Of a stretch of DNA of 64,000 nucleotides, positions 44,397 through 53,318 are shown in pieces (the first letter of the stretch is position 1; every line of letters begins with the position of its first letter). The DNA comes from G965200765 sp965200765 (GTDB taxonomy: Bacteria; Pseudomonadota; Gammaproteobacteria; Arenicellales; JAJDZL01), in assembly GCA_965200765.1 (NCBI GenBank), contig OZ241380.1, positions 1,612,001 to 1,676,000 on the forward strand, read 5' to 3'. The notes under the pieces were generated by a model. The model ran no database searches, had not been told where the DNA came from, and was given only the letters and a program-made list of their open reading frames with translations. Both the position numbers and the translations under genes were made by a program.

Positions 44397-45492
44397 TCAA
44401 CACCTCGCAAATTCGATCAATATGCGAATGCGGCATACCTGGATAATTCGGCAATGACAGAACTTCCTGGCATGCTTTCCTAGTTTCTGGATACTCATCA
44501 TCACTCAAATTCAGATTCAGGTACGGCTTCTGCATATGAACAGGTAGTGAATAGTAAATTTGATGGCCGATTTGTTTATCGCTCAATGTCTTGACAAGTT
44601 GGTCGCGATTTTCACTTCTCATCGTGAATATATTGTAAACATGAGTGATGCCAGGTTTTTCCTTTGGCAGCTCCATCGGCAAATTTTGCAACCTGTCCAT
44701 ATACATTCTTGCTATGCGTTGTCTTTGCTCAATGAAGTCAGGTACGCATTCCAGCTTCAATTGCAACAGAACTGCCTGCACGGCATTCAAGCGACTGGTA
44801 CATCCTATCAGATCGTGCTGATTTGGTCCGGAAACCCCGTGATTCCTGAGTAATCGCAAGTTGTCAGCAATTTCATCATCGTTGGTTGTCGCCATGCCAC
44901 CGTCCCCGTATGCGCCAAGCACTTTTGTGGGGTAAAAACTGAAGCAACCGACGTGCCCGAAAGTTCCTGCAAATTTGCTTCCAACCTTTGCGCCGAAGGC
45001 TTGCGCCGTATCCTCAATGACAGCTATGCCATGTTCCTGCCCCAACTTGCAAATTTCTTCAATGTCAGCAGGCGCACCAAACAAGTGCACCGGCAATATC
45101 GCCTTGGTGTTCGGTTGAATCGCGTTTTTGATTTTTTCGACAGAAATATTGAAACTGTCGGCTTCAATATCAACAAATATTGGCACCGCACCTGCCAATG
45201 AAACTGCTTCAGCCGTCGCAAAGAATGTGAAATCGGGAACAATGACCGAATCACCCGCCTGTACACCGACTGAACGGAGTGCCAGTACAAGAGCATCCGT
45301 ACCGCTACCCACAGTCACCGCATGCTTCACACCCAAAAAACGGGCAACCCGGGACTCGAATTCAGCAATGGCATCACCCAGGATAAAGTTGCCAGTCTTG
45401 CCGAGCTGAGCGATTTGTTCAAACCATTTCGATTGGTATTCTTCAAATTCTCCGGTGAGGTCGAAATAAGGTATGGGGCCGGATTCCTTCAT
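44380..45492 (-). CDS. DegT/DnrJ/EryC1/StrS-family aminotransferase
   Basis: PLP enzyme of 370 residues of the sugar-aminotransferase family, which usually aminates keto-sugars bound to UDP or dTDP. The PLP lysine is in FSFYPTKVLGAYGDGGM and the GSGTDALVLALRS block binds phosphate. It overlaps the Gfo/Idh gene by 4 bases. This pair resembles the dehydrogenase/aminotransferase couples that make amino sugars such as 2,3-diamino sugars of surface polysaccharides, but no other polysaccharide gene is present. Confidence 0.88.
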   Translation of the reverse strand: MKESGPIPYFDLTGEFEEYQSKWFEQIAQLGKTGNFILGDAIAEFESRVARFLGVKHAVTVGSGTDALVLALRSVGVQAGDSVIVPDFTFFATAEAVSLAGAVPIFVDIEADSFNISVEKIKNAIQPNTKAILPVHLFGAPADIEEICKLGQEHGIAVIEDTAQAFGAKVGSKFAGTFGHVGCFSFYPTKVLGAYGDGGMATTNDDEIADNLRLLRNHGVSGPNQHDLIGCTSRLNAVQAVLLQLKLECVPDFIEQRQRIARMYMDRLQNLPMELPKEKPGITHVYNIFTMRSENRDQLVKTLSDKQIGHQIYYSLPVHMQKPYLNLNLSDDEYPETRKACQEVLSLPNYPGMPHSHIDRICEVLNEIST

Positions 45493-46430
45493 CCCGATGA
45501 AACTCCGTCGCGTACCATTTGCGCAATTTCGAGTGCGAACAACCCGTCTTCACCTGTAATTAACGGTTCTGCGTCATTACAAATGATGTCAACAAAATGA
45601 CTGATTTCCGACTTCAAGGTCTGATTTGGCTTCACACTTACGGATTCAACCACCATTTTTGTGCCATCACCCCCATCTTCTTTGGCCATCGGGGATGTGA
45701 CAGACACGGTTTGATTGAGCAAATCCAGTGCCAGGTATCGATTCTGGGCATACACCCGAAGATTCCGAATTTTCTTGTCGGATACGCGCGACGCGGTCAC
45801 ATTCGCTACTGCGCCGTTTTCAAATTCCAGTCTTGCATTGGCAATATCCGTATGCGGACTGACTACCGATGAACCCATTGCTGAAACCGCTGTAACTGGC
45901 GATTGCACCAGTTCCAGAACCAGATCAATATCATGAATCATCAAGTCGGTGATTACATCCACATTGCCTTCCCGACCGTCGTACTGTCCTTGGCGATTGG
46001 CCTCGATAAAGCGAGCTTCCCCCAGTTTATCTTCCACAGCCAGTACTGCCGGATTGAAGCGTTCCTGATGGCCGACCAACAGTTTTGAACTGCTTCGCGA
46101 TGCGGCCTTGACAATGAGTTTCGCGTCGTCCAAAGTGTGGGCCAACGGCTTTTCTACCAGCAAATGCACATTTGCCTTCAGAAACGGCAAGGATGCAATG
46201 CAGTGATCGTCTGGTGGTACTGCAATGCTCACAGCATCAACCTTACCCAGTAATTGTCGGCAATCCGTGTAGGCACGGCAGTTGTATTTTTGTGCTACGG
46301 CAGAGACTCTGGCCGCGTCAATGTCAACTACACCGACCAGATCACAGTATTTGTTCGCCGCGTAATGGGCTACATGCAGGCTACCCATAAAGCCAACACC
46401 GACGACCCCAACTTTAATTTTATTTGCCAA
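45489..46430 (-). CDS. Gfo/Idh/MocA-family oxidoreductase
   Basis: NAD(P)-dependent sugar dehydrogenase-like protein of 313 residues. The Rossmann motif is IKVGVVGVGFMGSLHVAHY, and LLVEKPLAHTLDDAK carries the catalytic EKP. I place the start at the TTG at 46430 because GGAGAG sits 9 bases before it and the conserved IKVGVVG follows within four residues; an alternative TTG 14 codons upstream has no such site. It opens the overlapping group with the DegT aminotransferase, DUF192 protein and peptidase. Confidence 0.88.
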   Translation of the reverse strand: MANKIKVGVVGVGFMGSLHVAHYAANKYCDLVGVVDIDAARVSAVAQKYNCRAYTDCRQLLGKVDAVSIAVPPDDHCIASLPFLKANVHLLVEKPLAHTLDDAKLIVKAASRSSSKLLVGHQERFNPAVLAVEDKLGEARFIEANRQGQYDGREGNVDVITDLMIHDIDLVLELVQSPVTAVSAMGSSVVSPHTDIANARLEFENGAVANVTASRVSDKKIRNLRVYAQNRYLALDLLNQTVSVTSPMAKEDGGDGTKMVVESVSVKPNQTLKSEISHFVDIICNDAEPLITGEDGLFALEIAQMVRDGVSSG

Positions 46431-46654
46431 CCCGGGAAGCTCTCCAGAAGTGTAAAAATATGGACGCAACAACTATGCGGCTATGGTTGAACCAGTCGGC
46501 AGGAACTGAAACAGTATGTATTATATATGTACCTGTGCCACAGCGATTTCGTTATGCCATTTGTTACTGCCAACTCATCGAAGCACCGGCAATGTCACCG
46601 GGAACAATCGGCTACAATAATCAGGCGAAATCAGCAAATCATCCATATACAAGA

Positions 46655-47122
46655 ATGTTCAAATCGTTAAAAACGCAACTTGAGGCCATGCTGGTTGTAG
46701 AGGAGCAGTCTTCAGAAGAAGACAAGGCCAGAGCAGCAAATCTTGCAGCCACTGCATTGCTGATTGAAGCCGCACAGGCCGACCAGAATTTCAGCGATGA
46801 TGAATTGGCAATTGTAGAAGCATCTCTTTTGAATCACATGAATATCAGCCGGGATGATATTCACATGACCATTGAACTTGCAAAAGGCAAGCTGGACAAT
46901 TCCACTTGTCTGTACGAGATCACCACCGTAATCAATGATAACTGGACGTTGCGGGAAAAAATTCGACTGATTGAATCACTGTGGCGCGTTGTGCTAAGCG
47001 ACCGCTATCTTGACTCGCACGAACAGCATTTGATGAGAAAACTGCAAAACTTGCTGTACATTCCTCATTCGGAATACATCGCCGCAAAAGTGCGCGTAAA
47101 AAACACGATCAGCGATTCATAG
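46655..47122 (+). CDS. TerB-family (tellurite-resistance-like) protein
   Basis: A 155-residue all-helical protein with the TerB-like fold: AATALLIEAAQADQNFSDDE near the start and LWRVVLSDRYLDSHEQHLMR near the end, the paired acidic repeat characteristic of the family. TerB-like proteins may bind metal or act at membranes; tellurite resistance itself is not implied for solitary members. The ATG at 46655 is selected because the longer frame upstream shows no family similarity. Confidence 0.82.
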   Translation: MFKSLKTQLEAMLVVEEQSSEEDKARAANLAATALLIEAAQADQNFSDDELAIVEASLLNHMNISRDDIHMTIELAKGKLDNSTCLYEITTVINDNWTLREKIRLIESLWRVVLSDRYLDSHEQHLMRKLQNLLYIPHSEYIAAKVRVKNTISDS

Positions 47123-47168
47123 CCAAACGTTCAGTCAATCAGGACATTCAGACGTTGAGTCGACATAT

Positions 47169-47666
47169 CTACCAGGGTATGTCGTCAATATCCTGCCCGG
47201 CGGATGAATTGTCTTGCTGTTGTGCTGGTTCGCTCTTGCGGGAATCTTCCTGATTGTAGGAAGGTTCGTAGTAATCACCGCTACCACGGTCGAAACTGTC
47301 TTGCCGGGATGATCTTTGATCTGAATCCCGACCGCCAATCAATTGCAATTGATTGGCAATGACTTCAGTCGAGTAGCGGTCCTGTCCGGTGCGCTGGTCC
47401 TGCCATTTGCGCGTTTGCAAGCGACCTTCAATATAAATTTGCCGGCCTTTGTGTACATAGTCGCCGACAATCTCCGCCAAACGGCCAAAAAATACGACAC
47501 GATGCCACTCCGTTCGCTCATGCGTTTCATTCGTCTGCTGGTCCTTCCATTGCTCACTGGTCGCCAGACTCAGTGTCACAACTTTGGTGTTATTCTGTGT
47601 AAACCGTTGTTCCGGTTCATTACCAACATGTCCCAATATAATGACTTTGTTTACACCTCTTCTCAT
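47169..47666 (-). CDS. ssb: Single-stranded DNA-binding protein
   Basis: A 165-residue SSB with an N-terminal OB fold (RRGVNKVIILGHVGNEPE through IYIEGRLQTRKWQDQ), a Gln/Ser/Arg-rich disordered linker and the conserved acidic tip DIDDIPW that recruits repair proteins. In this genome it lies downstream of the MFS gene that separates it from uvrA, an order common in Gammaproteobacteria. Confidence 0.96.
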   Translation of the reverse strand: MRRGVNKVIILGHVGNEPEQRFTQNNTKVVTLSLATSEQWKDQQTNETHERTEWHRVVFFGRLAEIVGDYVHKGRQIYIEGRLQTRKWQDQRTGQDRYSTEVIANQLQLIGGRDSDQRSSRQDSFDRGSGDYYEPSYNQEDSRKSEPAQQQDNSSAGQDIDDIPW

Positions 47667-47746
47667 AGCTTGTTTTCCTATGCATAGATTTCAAATTATA
47701 TAATTGTCTATGGTACGATAATTTCGCAGTACTGAGTGGAAAATTT

Positions 47747-48928
47747 TCAGGAATGAACAGGGCGAATTGAAACCGCCAGAATAATCCACGATACCACCAC
47801 CAATACTGCAAACACAAAAACTCCGGTTGCATCGAACAACCCGTACACTGTACCGCCGACTACTCCACCCACGAACGCACCTGCGAACGTGCAAGTGCTG
47901 AACGCACCCATCGCTGCTCCGCGCATTTTTTGCGGTGCGATTTTCATGGTAATGGACGGCAACAGTGCTTCCAGTGTGTTGAATCCTACAAAAAACAACC
48001 ACAAGCCCAGTAGCAGGATACCCGTGACCTGTGTTCCTGCCAGTAGTCCACAATGCCCGGCCAACAATACCGCCGAAGCAATCAGCATTGTCATATACGA
48101 ACGATTTTTCCGAGAACTGAATCGAACCAGGGGCACCATGCCAATGAATGACAAAAACAATATCGGTACGTAAATTTGCCAAAGTTCAGCGCGAGCAAAA
48201 CCGGCTGACTCAACCAGCAATGGCGGCAATGCGACAAACAAAGCAGTCATTACTGCATGCACGGAGAACGAACCCAGGCAAAGACCAAGCAGATTGCGAT
48301 CCGAAAGTACGGCGCGAATTTCTCCTTGCTCAATCTCATGCACTGGCGCATCTTTTGGTTTTGATTGTTCCGGTACGACATACCACAGCAACATCAGTCC
48401 CAGAATTGCCAAGGTAAATGACACCCAGAATATTCCCTGAACGCCGATCCAGCGGTCCAGCAACGGCCCCAGCATCAGAGACAGTGTAAATGCCGAACCG
48501 ATTGATACGCCAACCACCGCCATCGCCTTGTTGCGCTGGGTTTCACGCGTCAAATCCCCGACAAATGCCAGAACGGCTGCCGCAATTGCACCGCCGCCTT
48601 GCAACGCGCGCCCCAGAATGATGCCGAAGATCGAATCCGATGTTGCTGCAATCGCACTGCCAATTGCAAAAACAATCAAACCAAGTGAAATAATTGACTT
48701 GCGACCCCAGCGGTCAGAAGCCAGACCATACGGCAATTGAAGCAATGCTTGTGTCAAACCGTAGATACCAAGCGAGACTCCAATCAATAAAGGAGTTGCG
48801 CCTGGCAGTTGATGCGCATGCAATGCCAGTACAGGCAGGATCAAGAATAACCCTACCATACGCAAGCCAACTATTGCCGATAGCGCACTGATTGCCTTGC
48901 GCTCAAAATGTGTAAAGCCGGTATTCAC
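47747..48928 (-). CDS. MFS transporter (DHA1-like)
   Basis: Twelve-helix major facilitator transporter of 393 residues. The loop 2-3 signature is GLASDRWGRKSIISLG and the antiporter motif C region is RALQGGGAIAAAVLAF, the pattern of drug/proton antiporters. Substrate unknown. The uvrA-MFS-ssb arrangement is widely conserved, so the gene is probably an old chromosomal neighbour and not recently acquired. Confidence 0.92.
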   Translation of the reverse strand: MNTGFTHFERKAISALSAIVGLRMVGLFLILPVLALHAHQLPGATPLLIGVSLGIYGLTQALLQLPYGLASDRWGRKSIISLGLIVFAIGSAIAATSDSIFGIILGRALQGGGAIAAAVLAFVGDLTRETQRNKAMAVVGVSIGSAFTLSLMLGPLLDRWIGVQGIFWVSFTLAILGLMLLWYVVPEQSKPKDAPVHEIEQGEIRAVLSDRNLLGLCLGSFSVHAVMTALFVALPPLLVESAGFARAELWQIYVPILFLSFIGMVPLVRFSSRKNRSYMTMLIASAVLLAGHCGLLAGTQVTGILLLGLWLFFVGFNTLEALLPSITMKIAPQKMRGAAMGAFSTCTFAGAFVGGVVGGTVYGLFDATGVFVFAVLVVVSWIILAVSIRPVHS

Positions 48929-48956
48929 TGACTCTGGTTTTGCAAAACGGGTAGTA

Positions 48957-48978
48957 AAACTGCTAATATTATCAGTTT
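48957..48978. promoter_or_regulatory. LexA-like SOS box upstream of uvrA
   Basis: AAACTG-N10-CAGTTT is a palindrome with CTG and CAG arms spaced exactly as in the gammaproteobacterial LexA box (CTG-N10-CAG), with an AT-rich centre TAATATTA. It departs from the CTGT/ACAG consensus at the fourth base of each arm. It ends 13 bases before the uvrA start and also faces the MFS promoter. Confidence 0.6.
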
Positions 48979-48991
48979 ATTCATTCTTGAA

Positions 48992-51889
48992 TTGGACAAA
49001 ACCAATCTAGTGAACACCATATCGGTTCGCGGTGCCAGAACACACAACCTGAATCGGGTTGATATTGATCTGCCACGCAACAGGCTCAATGTCATCACCG
49101 GACTATCGGGATCCGGCAAATCGTCGCTCGCGTACGACACCATCTACGCAGAAGGCCAGCGTCGATACGTGGAATCCCTGTCGTCTTACGCAAGGCAATT
49201 TCTTTCGATCATGGAAAAACCGGAAGTCGATTCCATTGAAGGACTGTCGCCGGCAATCAGCATCAACCAGCAAGCAAATCGCTTCAGTCCGCGCTCCACT
49301 GTTGGAACTGCAACAGAAATCTACGATTATTTGCGGGTGCTGTTTGCGCGAGTTGGCATTCCGCAGTGCCCCGAGCATAAAGTGCCGCTTGACTCGAAAA
49401 CCATTACAGAAGTTGTCGAAAGTATTCTGTCGCTACCCGAAGGCACCCGAATTTTTCTGTTGGCGCCAGTTGTCAGAGACCGCAAGGGAGAGCATGAGCA
49501 ATTGATTCGGGATCTTGCCAGGCAAGGCTATGTGCGTCTGCGTGTCGACGAAACCCTCTATGAAATTGAAAATGTGCCACCACTGGACAAGTATTTTACG
49601 CATACCATAGATGTCATTGTGGATCGTCTGGTGGTGCGTGATAGCAATCGGCAACGATTGGTGGAATCGGTAGAAGCGGCGGCCGCATTGTCGGATGGCA
49701 TCGTGTCGGCTCACCAGGTTTCAAAAGACGGGAAGATGGAGAGCGAAGGCACGCTGTACAGCACCAAATTCGGTTGCCCCTACTGCGGTTATGTTCTGGA
49801 CGAACTGGAACCGAGAATTTTCTCGTTCAACAATCCGAAAGGTGCGTGCAGGTTCTGCAACGGCCTTGGCTACCTTGCAAAGATCGATCCGGAAAAGCTC
49901 GTCGAAGAACCAGCCCTAAGCCTGTCATGCGGTGCGATACCCGGATGGGACCGAAAAAGCGCCTACTACTTCAATTTGCTTCATGGGCTTGCCCAGCAGT
50001 ACGAGTTTGATCTGGATGCACCGTTTGAGTCTTTGTCCGACTCGGTCAAGCAAATCATTTTTTACGGCACCGGTGATTCCACGTTTCAGTTTCGTCACGA
50101 ACGCCCTGACGGAACCGAGTATCGCCGGACCCAAAGTTTCGAGGGAATTGTTCGAAATTACGAACGTCGACATCGGGACACTGATTCGGATTACATGAAA
50201 GAAAAACTGTCCAGATATTTTTCCAACAGTCCATGCAATGAATGTTCCGGAAGCCGTCTGGGCATCGGCCCACGCAATGTGTTTATCACGGGCAAAGCGA
50301 TTCATGAAGTCACTGCATTGAATATTGTACAACTCAGGGAATTGTTCGATAATTTGTCGATTGATACTCAGCGTGCGCCGGTTGCTGAACGCATTGTACG
50401 CGATATCAAGGATCGTTTGCGATTCCTGGCGGATGTGGGCTTAACCTACGTGTCACTGGACCGGGGTACGAACTCGCTGTCTGGCGGCGAGATGCAACGT
50501 ATTCGACTGGCATCGCAGATTGGCTCCGGACTGGTTGGAGTAACCTATGTTCTGGATGAACCTTCGGTCGGACTGCATGAGCGCGACAACCAGAAACTGC
50601 TGGATACGCTCACACATCTGCGCAATCTTGGAAACACATTAATTGTCGTTGAACACGATGAAAAAACCATTCGAAGTGCAGATTTTGTTGTTGATTTGGG
50701 ACCGGGCGCCGGTGCGAATGGTGGCAATGTAATCATAGCTGGTACCCCGGAAGAAGTGGAAAAATGCACACATTCACTTACAGGACAGTACTTGTCCGGG
50801 CAACGAGAAATTCCGATTCCGCTGATTCGACAACCGGCCAATTCAAAAAAAATGTTCAAGATTGTCAATGCCAGCGGTAACAATCTGAATCATATTGATG
50901 TAGAAATACCGCTGGGACTGTTTGTTTGCGTAACCGGTGTTTCAGGTTCCGGAAAGTCCACGCTGGTGAATGAGACCATCTACCCTGCTCTTGCGACTCG
51001 CCTCTACCGCTCCAAGCATGATGTTGCACCCTTCGCGTCCATGTCGGGACTCGAGCATATCGACAAGGTGATTAGTATAAGCCAGCAACCCATTGGTCGA
51101 ACACCGCGTTCCAATCCGGCCACCTATACCGGACTGTTCGGACACATTCGATCCTTGTTTGCACAGACACCAGAGTCGCGCGCAAGAGGGTACAAAAGCG
51201 GGCGGTTTTCGTTCAATGTTCCCGGGGGGCGTTGCGAATCGTGCAAGGGAGATGGCTATGTCCGCGTTGAAATGCACTTTTTGCCTGATATGTTCGTACG
51301 TTGCGAAGCCTGTCAGGGAACGCGTTACAACACTGCAACCCTGGATATTCAATACAAGGGACTGAATATTGCAGAGGTGCTCGACTTGACAGTGGATGAA
51401 GCTCTGGAAATCTTTTTTGCGGTGCCTAGCATTGCCCAAAAACTGCAAACCCTGCACCATGTGGGCCTGGGATACATTCATCTGGGGCAGAACGCGGTAA
51501 CGCTGTCGGGGGGCGAAGCTCAACGGGTAAAACTCTCGCTGGAACTTTCCAAACGAGATACCGGCAACACCTTTTATATTCTGGATGAACCAACCACCGG
51601 TCTTCACTTTGAAGACATCAAGCAATTATTGTCAGTCGTCTTCGCGTTGCGAGACAAAGGCAATACGATCGTCATCATTGAGCACAATCTGGAGGTACTG
51701 AAATCGGCAGACTGGATCATTGATTTGGGTCCTGAAGGGGGAAATGATGGTGGCGAACTGATTGCTGCCGGCACTCCGGAACAGGTAGCAAAGATACCTG
51801 ACTCCCATACCGGCAAGTGCTTGGCAGAACTGCTGAACCGATCATCTGCAGAGAATTTTTCTGAATTTTCGTTGCCGAAGTCTGCTTGA
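48992..51889 (+). CDS. uvrA: Excinuclease ABC subunit A
   Basis: DNA-damage recognition ATPase of nucleotide excision repair, 965 residues. Two ABC modules are visible: Walker A motifs GLSGSGKSSLAYDTIYAEG and GVSGSGKSTLVNETIY, signatures LSGGEMQRIRLA and LSGGEAQRVKLS. Zinc-finger cysteines occur in CPYCGYVLDEL/CRFCNG and CESCKGDGYV/CEACQG. The start codon is TTG at 48992. A LexA-like box precedes it, so DNA damage should induce it. Confidence 0.97.
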   Translation: MDKTNLVNTISVRGARTHNLNRVDIDLPRNRLNVITGLSGSGKSSLAYDTIYAEGQRRYVESLSSYARQFLSIMEKPEVDSIEGLSPAISINQQANRFSPRSTVGTATEIYDYLRVLFARVGIPQCPEHKVPLDSKTITEVVESILSLPEGTRIFLLAPVVRDRKGEHEQLIRDLARQGYVRLRVDETLYEIENVPPLDKYFTHTIDVIVDRLVVRDSNRQRLVESVEAAAALSDGIVSAHQVSKDGKMESEGTLYSTKFGCPYCGYVLDELEPRIFSFNNPKGACRFCNGLGYLAKIDPEKLVEEPALSLSCGAIPGWDRKSAYYFNLLHGLAQQYEFDLDAPFESLSDSVKQIIFYGTGDSTFQFRHERPDGTEYRRTQSFEGIVRNYERRHRDTDSDYMKEKLSRYFSNSPCNECSGSRLGIGPRNVFITGKAIHEVTALNIVQLRELFDNLSIDTQRAPVAERIVRDIKDRLRFLADVGLTYVSLDRGTNSLSGGEMQRIRLASQIGSGLVGVTYVLDEPSVGLHERDNQKLLDTLTHLRNLGNTLIVVEHDEKTIRSADFVVDLGPGAGANGGNVIIAGTPEEVEKCTHSLTGQYLSGQREIPIPLIRQPANSKKMFKIVNASGNNLNHIDVEIPLGLFVCVTGVSGSGKSTLVNETIYPALATRLYRSKHDVAPFASMSGLEHIDKVISISQQPIGRTPRSNPATYTGLFGHIRSLFAQTPESRARGYKSGRFSFNVPGGRCESCKGDGYVRVEMHFLPDMFVRCEACQGTRYNTATLDIQYKGLNIAEVLDLTVDEALEIFFAVPSIAQKLQTLHHVGLGYIHLGQNAVTLSGGEAQRVKLSLELSKRDTGNTFYILDEPTTGLHFEDIKQLLSVVFALRDKGNTIVIIEHNLEVLKSADWIIDLGPEGGNDGGELIAAGTPEQVAKIPDSHTGKCLAELLNRSSAENFSEFSLPKSA

Positions 51890-51994
51890 CTCAAGCAATG
51901 TTGGTTGCCCCCTACTTTGTGGGCTTCAAGAATATCCTGACGAACTGTTAAACCGTAAACTCGTTAGGTACGGTGTGCTCTATGCAGATGCTCG

Positions 51995-52213
51995 TCATGG
52001 CATGATGCCGAGGCGCTTGAGAAGCTTGGGCTCTCCGGTCCGGCCATACTCTTTCCAGCCGAGCATGATCGCCTCGTGCTCCTCTGGAGTCATACCTTCC
52101 GGCAAGCCCACATAGGTCCCGTCGGCTTTGCGGATCACCGCACCGCCAAATCCCTGCATCCGCTCTCCGAATGCTTTCCTGCGTTCTGCGGCGCTCTGCT
52201 TTTGTTTGGTCAT
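51995..52213 (-). CDS. Small hypothetical protein, probably leaderless
   Basis: A 72-residue protein starting MTKQKQSAAERRKAFGERMQ and continuing through AVIRKADGTYVGLPEGMTPEE. I know no family. The first 20 residues are basic and probably helical; the rest is more mixed. The start is fixed by a strong promoter whose TATAAT ends 7 bases before this ATG, so transcription should begin at or next to the start codon. An upstream ATG overlaps the -10 box and is unlikely. A longer ORF in another frame covers the same DNA but lacks comparable signals. Confidence 0.5.
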   Translation of the reverse strand: MTKQKQSAAERRKAFGERMQGFGGAVIRKADGTYVGLPEGMTPEEHEAIMLGWKEYGRTGEPKLLKRLGIMP

Positions 52214-52220
52214 GGGATTC

Positions 52221-52249
52221 ATTATACAACAAAACAGCAAGAAATTCAA
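52221..52249 (-). promoter_or_regulatory. Strong sigma70 promoter for the small gene
   Basis: On the minus strand TTGAAT (52249-52244) and a perfect TATAAT (52226-52221) are separated by exactly 17 bases. The predicted start of transcription falls at about 52213-52214, at the ATG itself, implying a leaderless message. Confidence 0.65.
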
Positions 52250-52465
52250 GCTGTTTTTCCAAGCCTTCCTTGAGAATTTCAACAGATTCTTCAAAGAGCT
52301 TCTGTCTCATCGGCTTCCAAAGGAATACGAAATAATAATCCACTCCTTTCCATTCCGAAAAGTCCTGTACCATTTAACAGTGCAACCCGTATCGAACCAA
52401 GTGTGCTACCGACATTGCCAATTTCAGAATACAATTTTCTCGGACAGTAAACACATTGAACCTGA

Positions 52466-53158
52466 ATGAAAACTATTGCCGTCTTGCAAAACACCGCTTC
52501 AGAACATCTTGGCAATATTGAAGATCACCTGGAAGGGCGTAACATTCGTTTTCGATATATTCGACCCGCCAACGACCCCGACTGGGAAGCCAAGATGGCT
52601 TTGCCAAACGACGGACTGATAGTACTCGGAGCAGCACCGTACGGAACAGTCAGCTTGCCCGTGGTATATCAGCTGGACCGCAAGATAAAAGCAGTGCAAG
52701 ATTGCCTGAACAAAAAATTACCGATTGTTGCATTCGGTACGGGTACTCAAATTCTCCTTCTCGCCGCCGAATGCACTGTGTCCCCATCTCCATTGGAACT
52801 GAATCTGCAAATGGCATACAGGCACGATGCAGATGCCCTCGGCGGCTATTTGCCTGACCAGTTTCCAGTGGTTACCTACATGCGGGACCTACCTGAATTG
52901 CCTGGCGAAGCAAAAATTCTGGCTCGATTCGTGGACAACCGCCCCGCAGTATTTCAACTCTTTTCGCACTGTTTGGGTTTCATCGGTCATCCTGGAATCA
53001 AAGGCGCGATTATCGAAGATTCACTCGTTCAGTTTCCTGACATTGATATTGATGCAAGCCAAGCTTTGGAGGAATTGCGTAGTCGCCAACGCGAGTTGGA
53101 GACCAGTCTGTCTGCAATGATGACAGGAATCATTCAGATTACTGGCTGGATGCAGTGA
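52466..53158 (+). CDS. Class I glutamine amidotransferase-like protein lacking the catalytic cysteine
   Basis: A 230-residue protein with the overall order of a GATase1 domain: MKTIAVLQNTASEHLGNIED at the start, GLIVLGAAPYG in place of the usual GGP block, and LPIVAFGTGTQILLLA at the nucleophile elbow. The position of the nucleophile cysteine in GxCxGxQ is Gly91, so it should not hydrolyse glutamine by the usual mechanism. The C-terminal helix is about 30 residues long. It lies just upstream of the sHdr locus on the same strand. I recall amidotransferase-like genes near some sHdr or lipoate-assembly loci but cannot verify this here. Confidence 0.68.
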   Translation: MKTIAVLQNTASEHLGNIEDHLEGRNIRFRYIRPANDPDWEAKMALPNDGLIVLGAAPYGTVSLPVVYQLDRKIKAVQDCLNKKLPIVAFGTGTQILLLAAECTVSPSPLELNLQMAYRHDADALGGYLPDQFPVVTYMRDLPELPGEAKILARFVDNRPAVFQLFSHCLGFIGHPGIKGAIIEDSLVQFPDIDIDASQALEELRSRQRELETSLSAMMTGIIQITGWMQ

Positions 53159-53243
53159 ACACGAATGTGGAAAATCACAATGAATTTCAGGAAGCCAACA
53201 AGTCTCATATACTGCACTGAATGGAATCCAGGTTCAATAAGAG

Positions 53244-53273
53244 TTGTCCACAAAGCCAAATTGTTGGTATACT
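53244..53273 (+). promoter_or_regulatory. Candidate promoter of the sHdr operon
   Basis: TTGTCC (53244-53249) and TATACT (53268-53273) are separated by 18 bases. It lies 46 bases upstream of the dsrE start, leaving a short leader with the ribosome binding site GAGGAG. Confidence 0.48.
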
Positions 53274-53318
53274 GCTAGCTCAATCTGCAACAAGCAATGC
53301 ATGAGGAGTAGTGCGACC

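Noticed and set aside
51948..52373. 141-codon minus-strand ORF overlapping the 72-residue gene
   Set aside because: Arg-rich translation typical of a shadow frame; the promoter and start signals fit the shorter frame.
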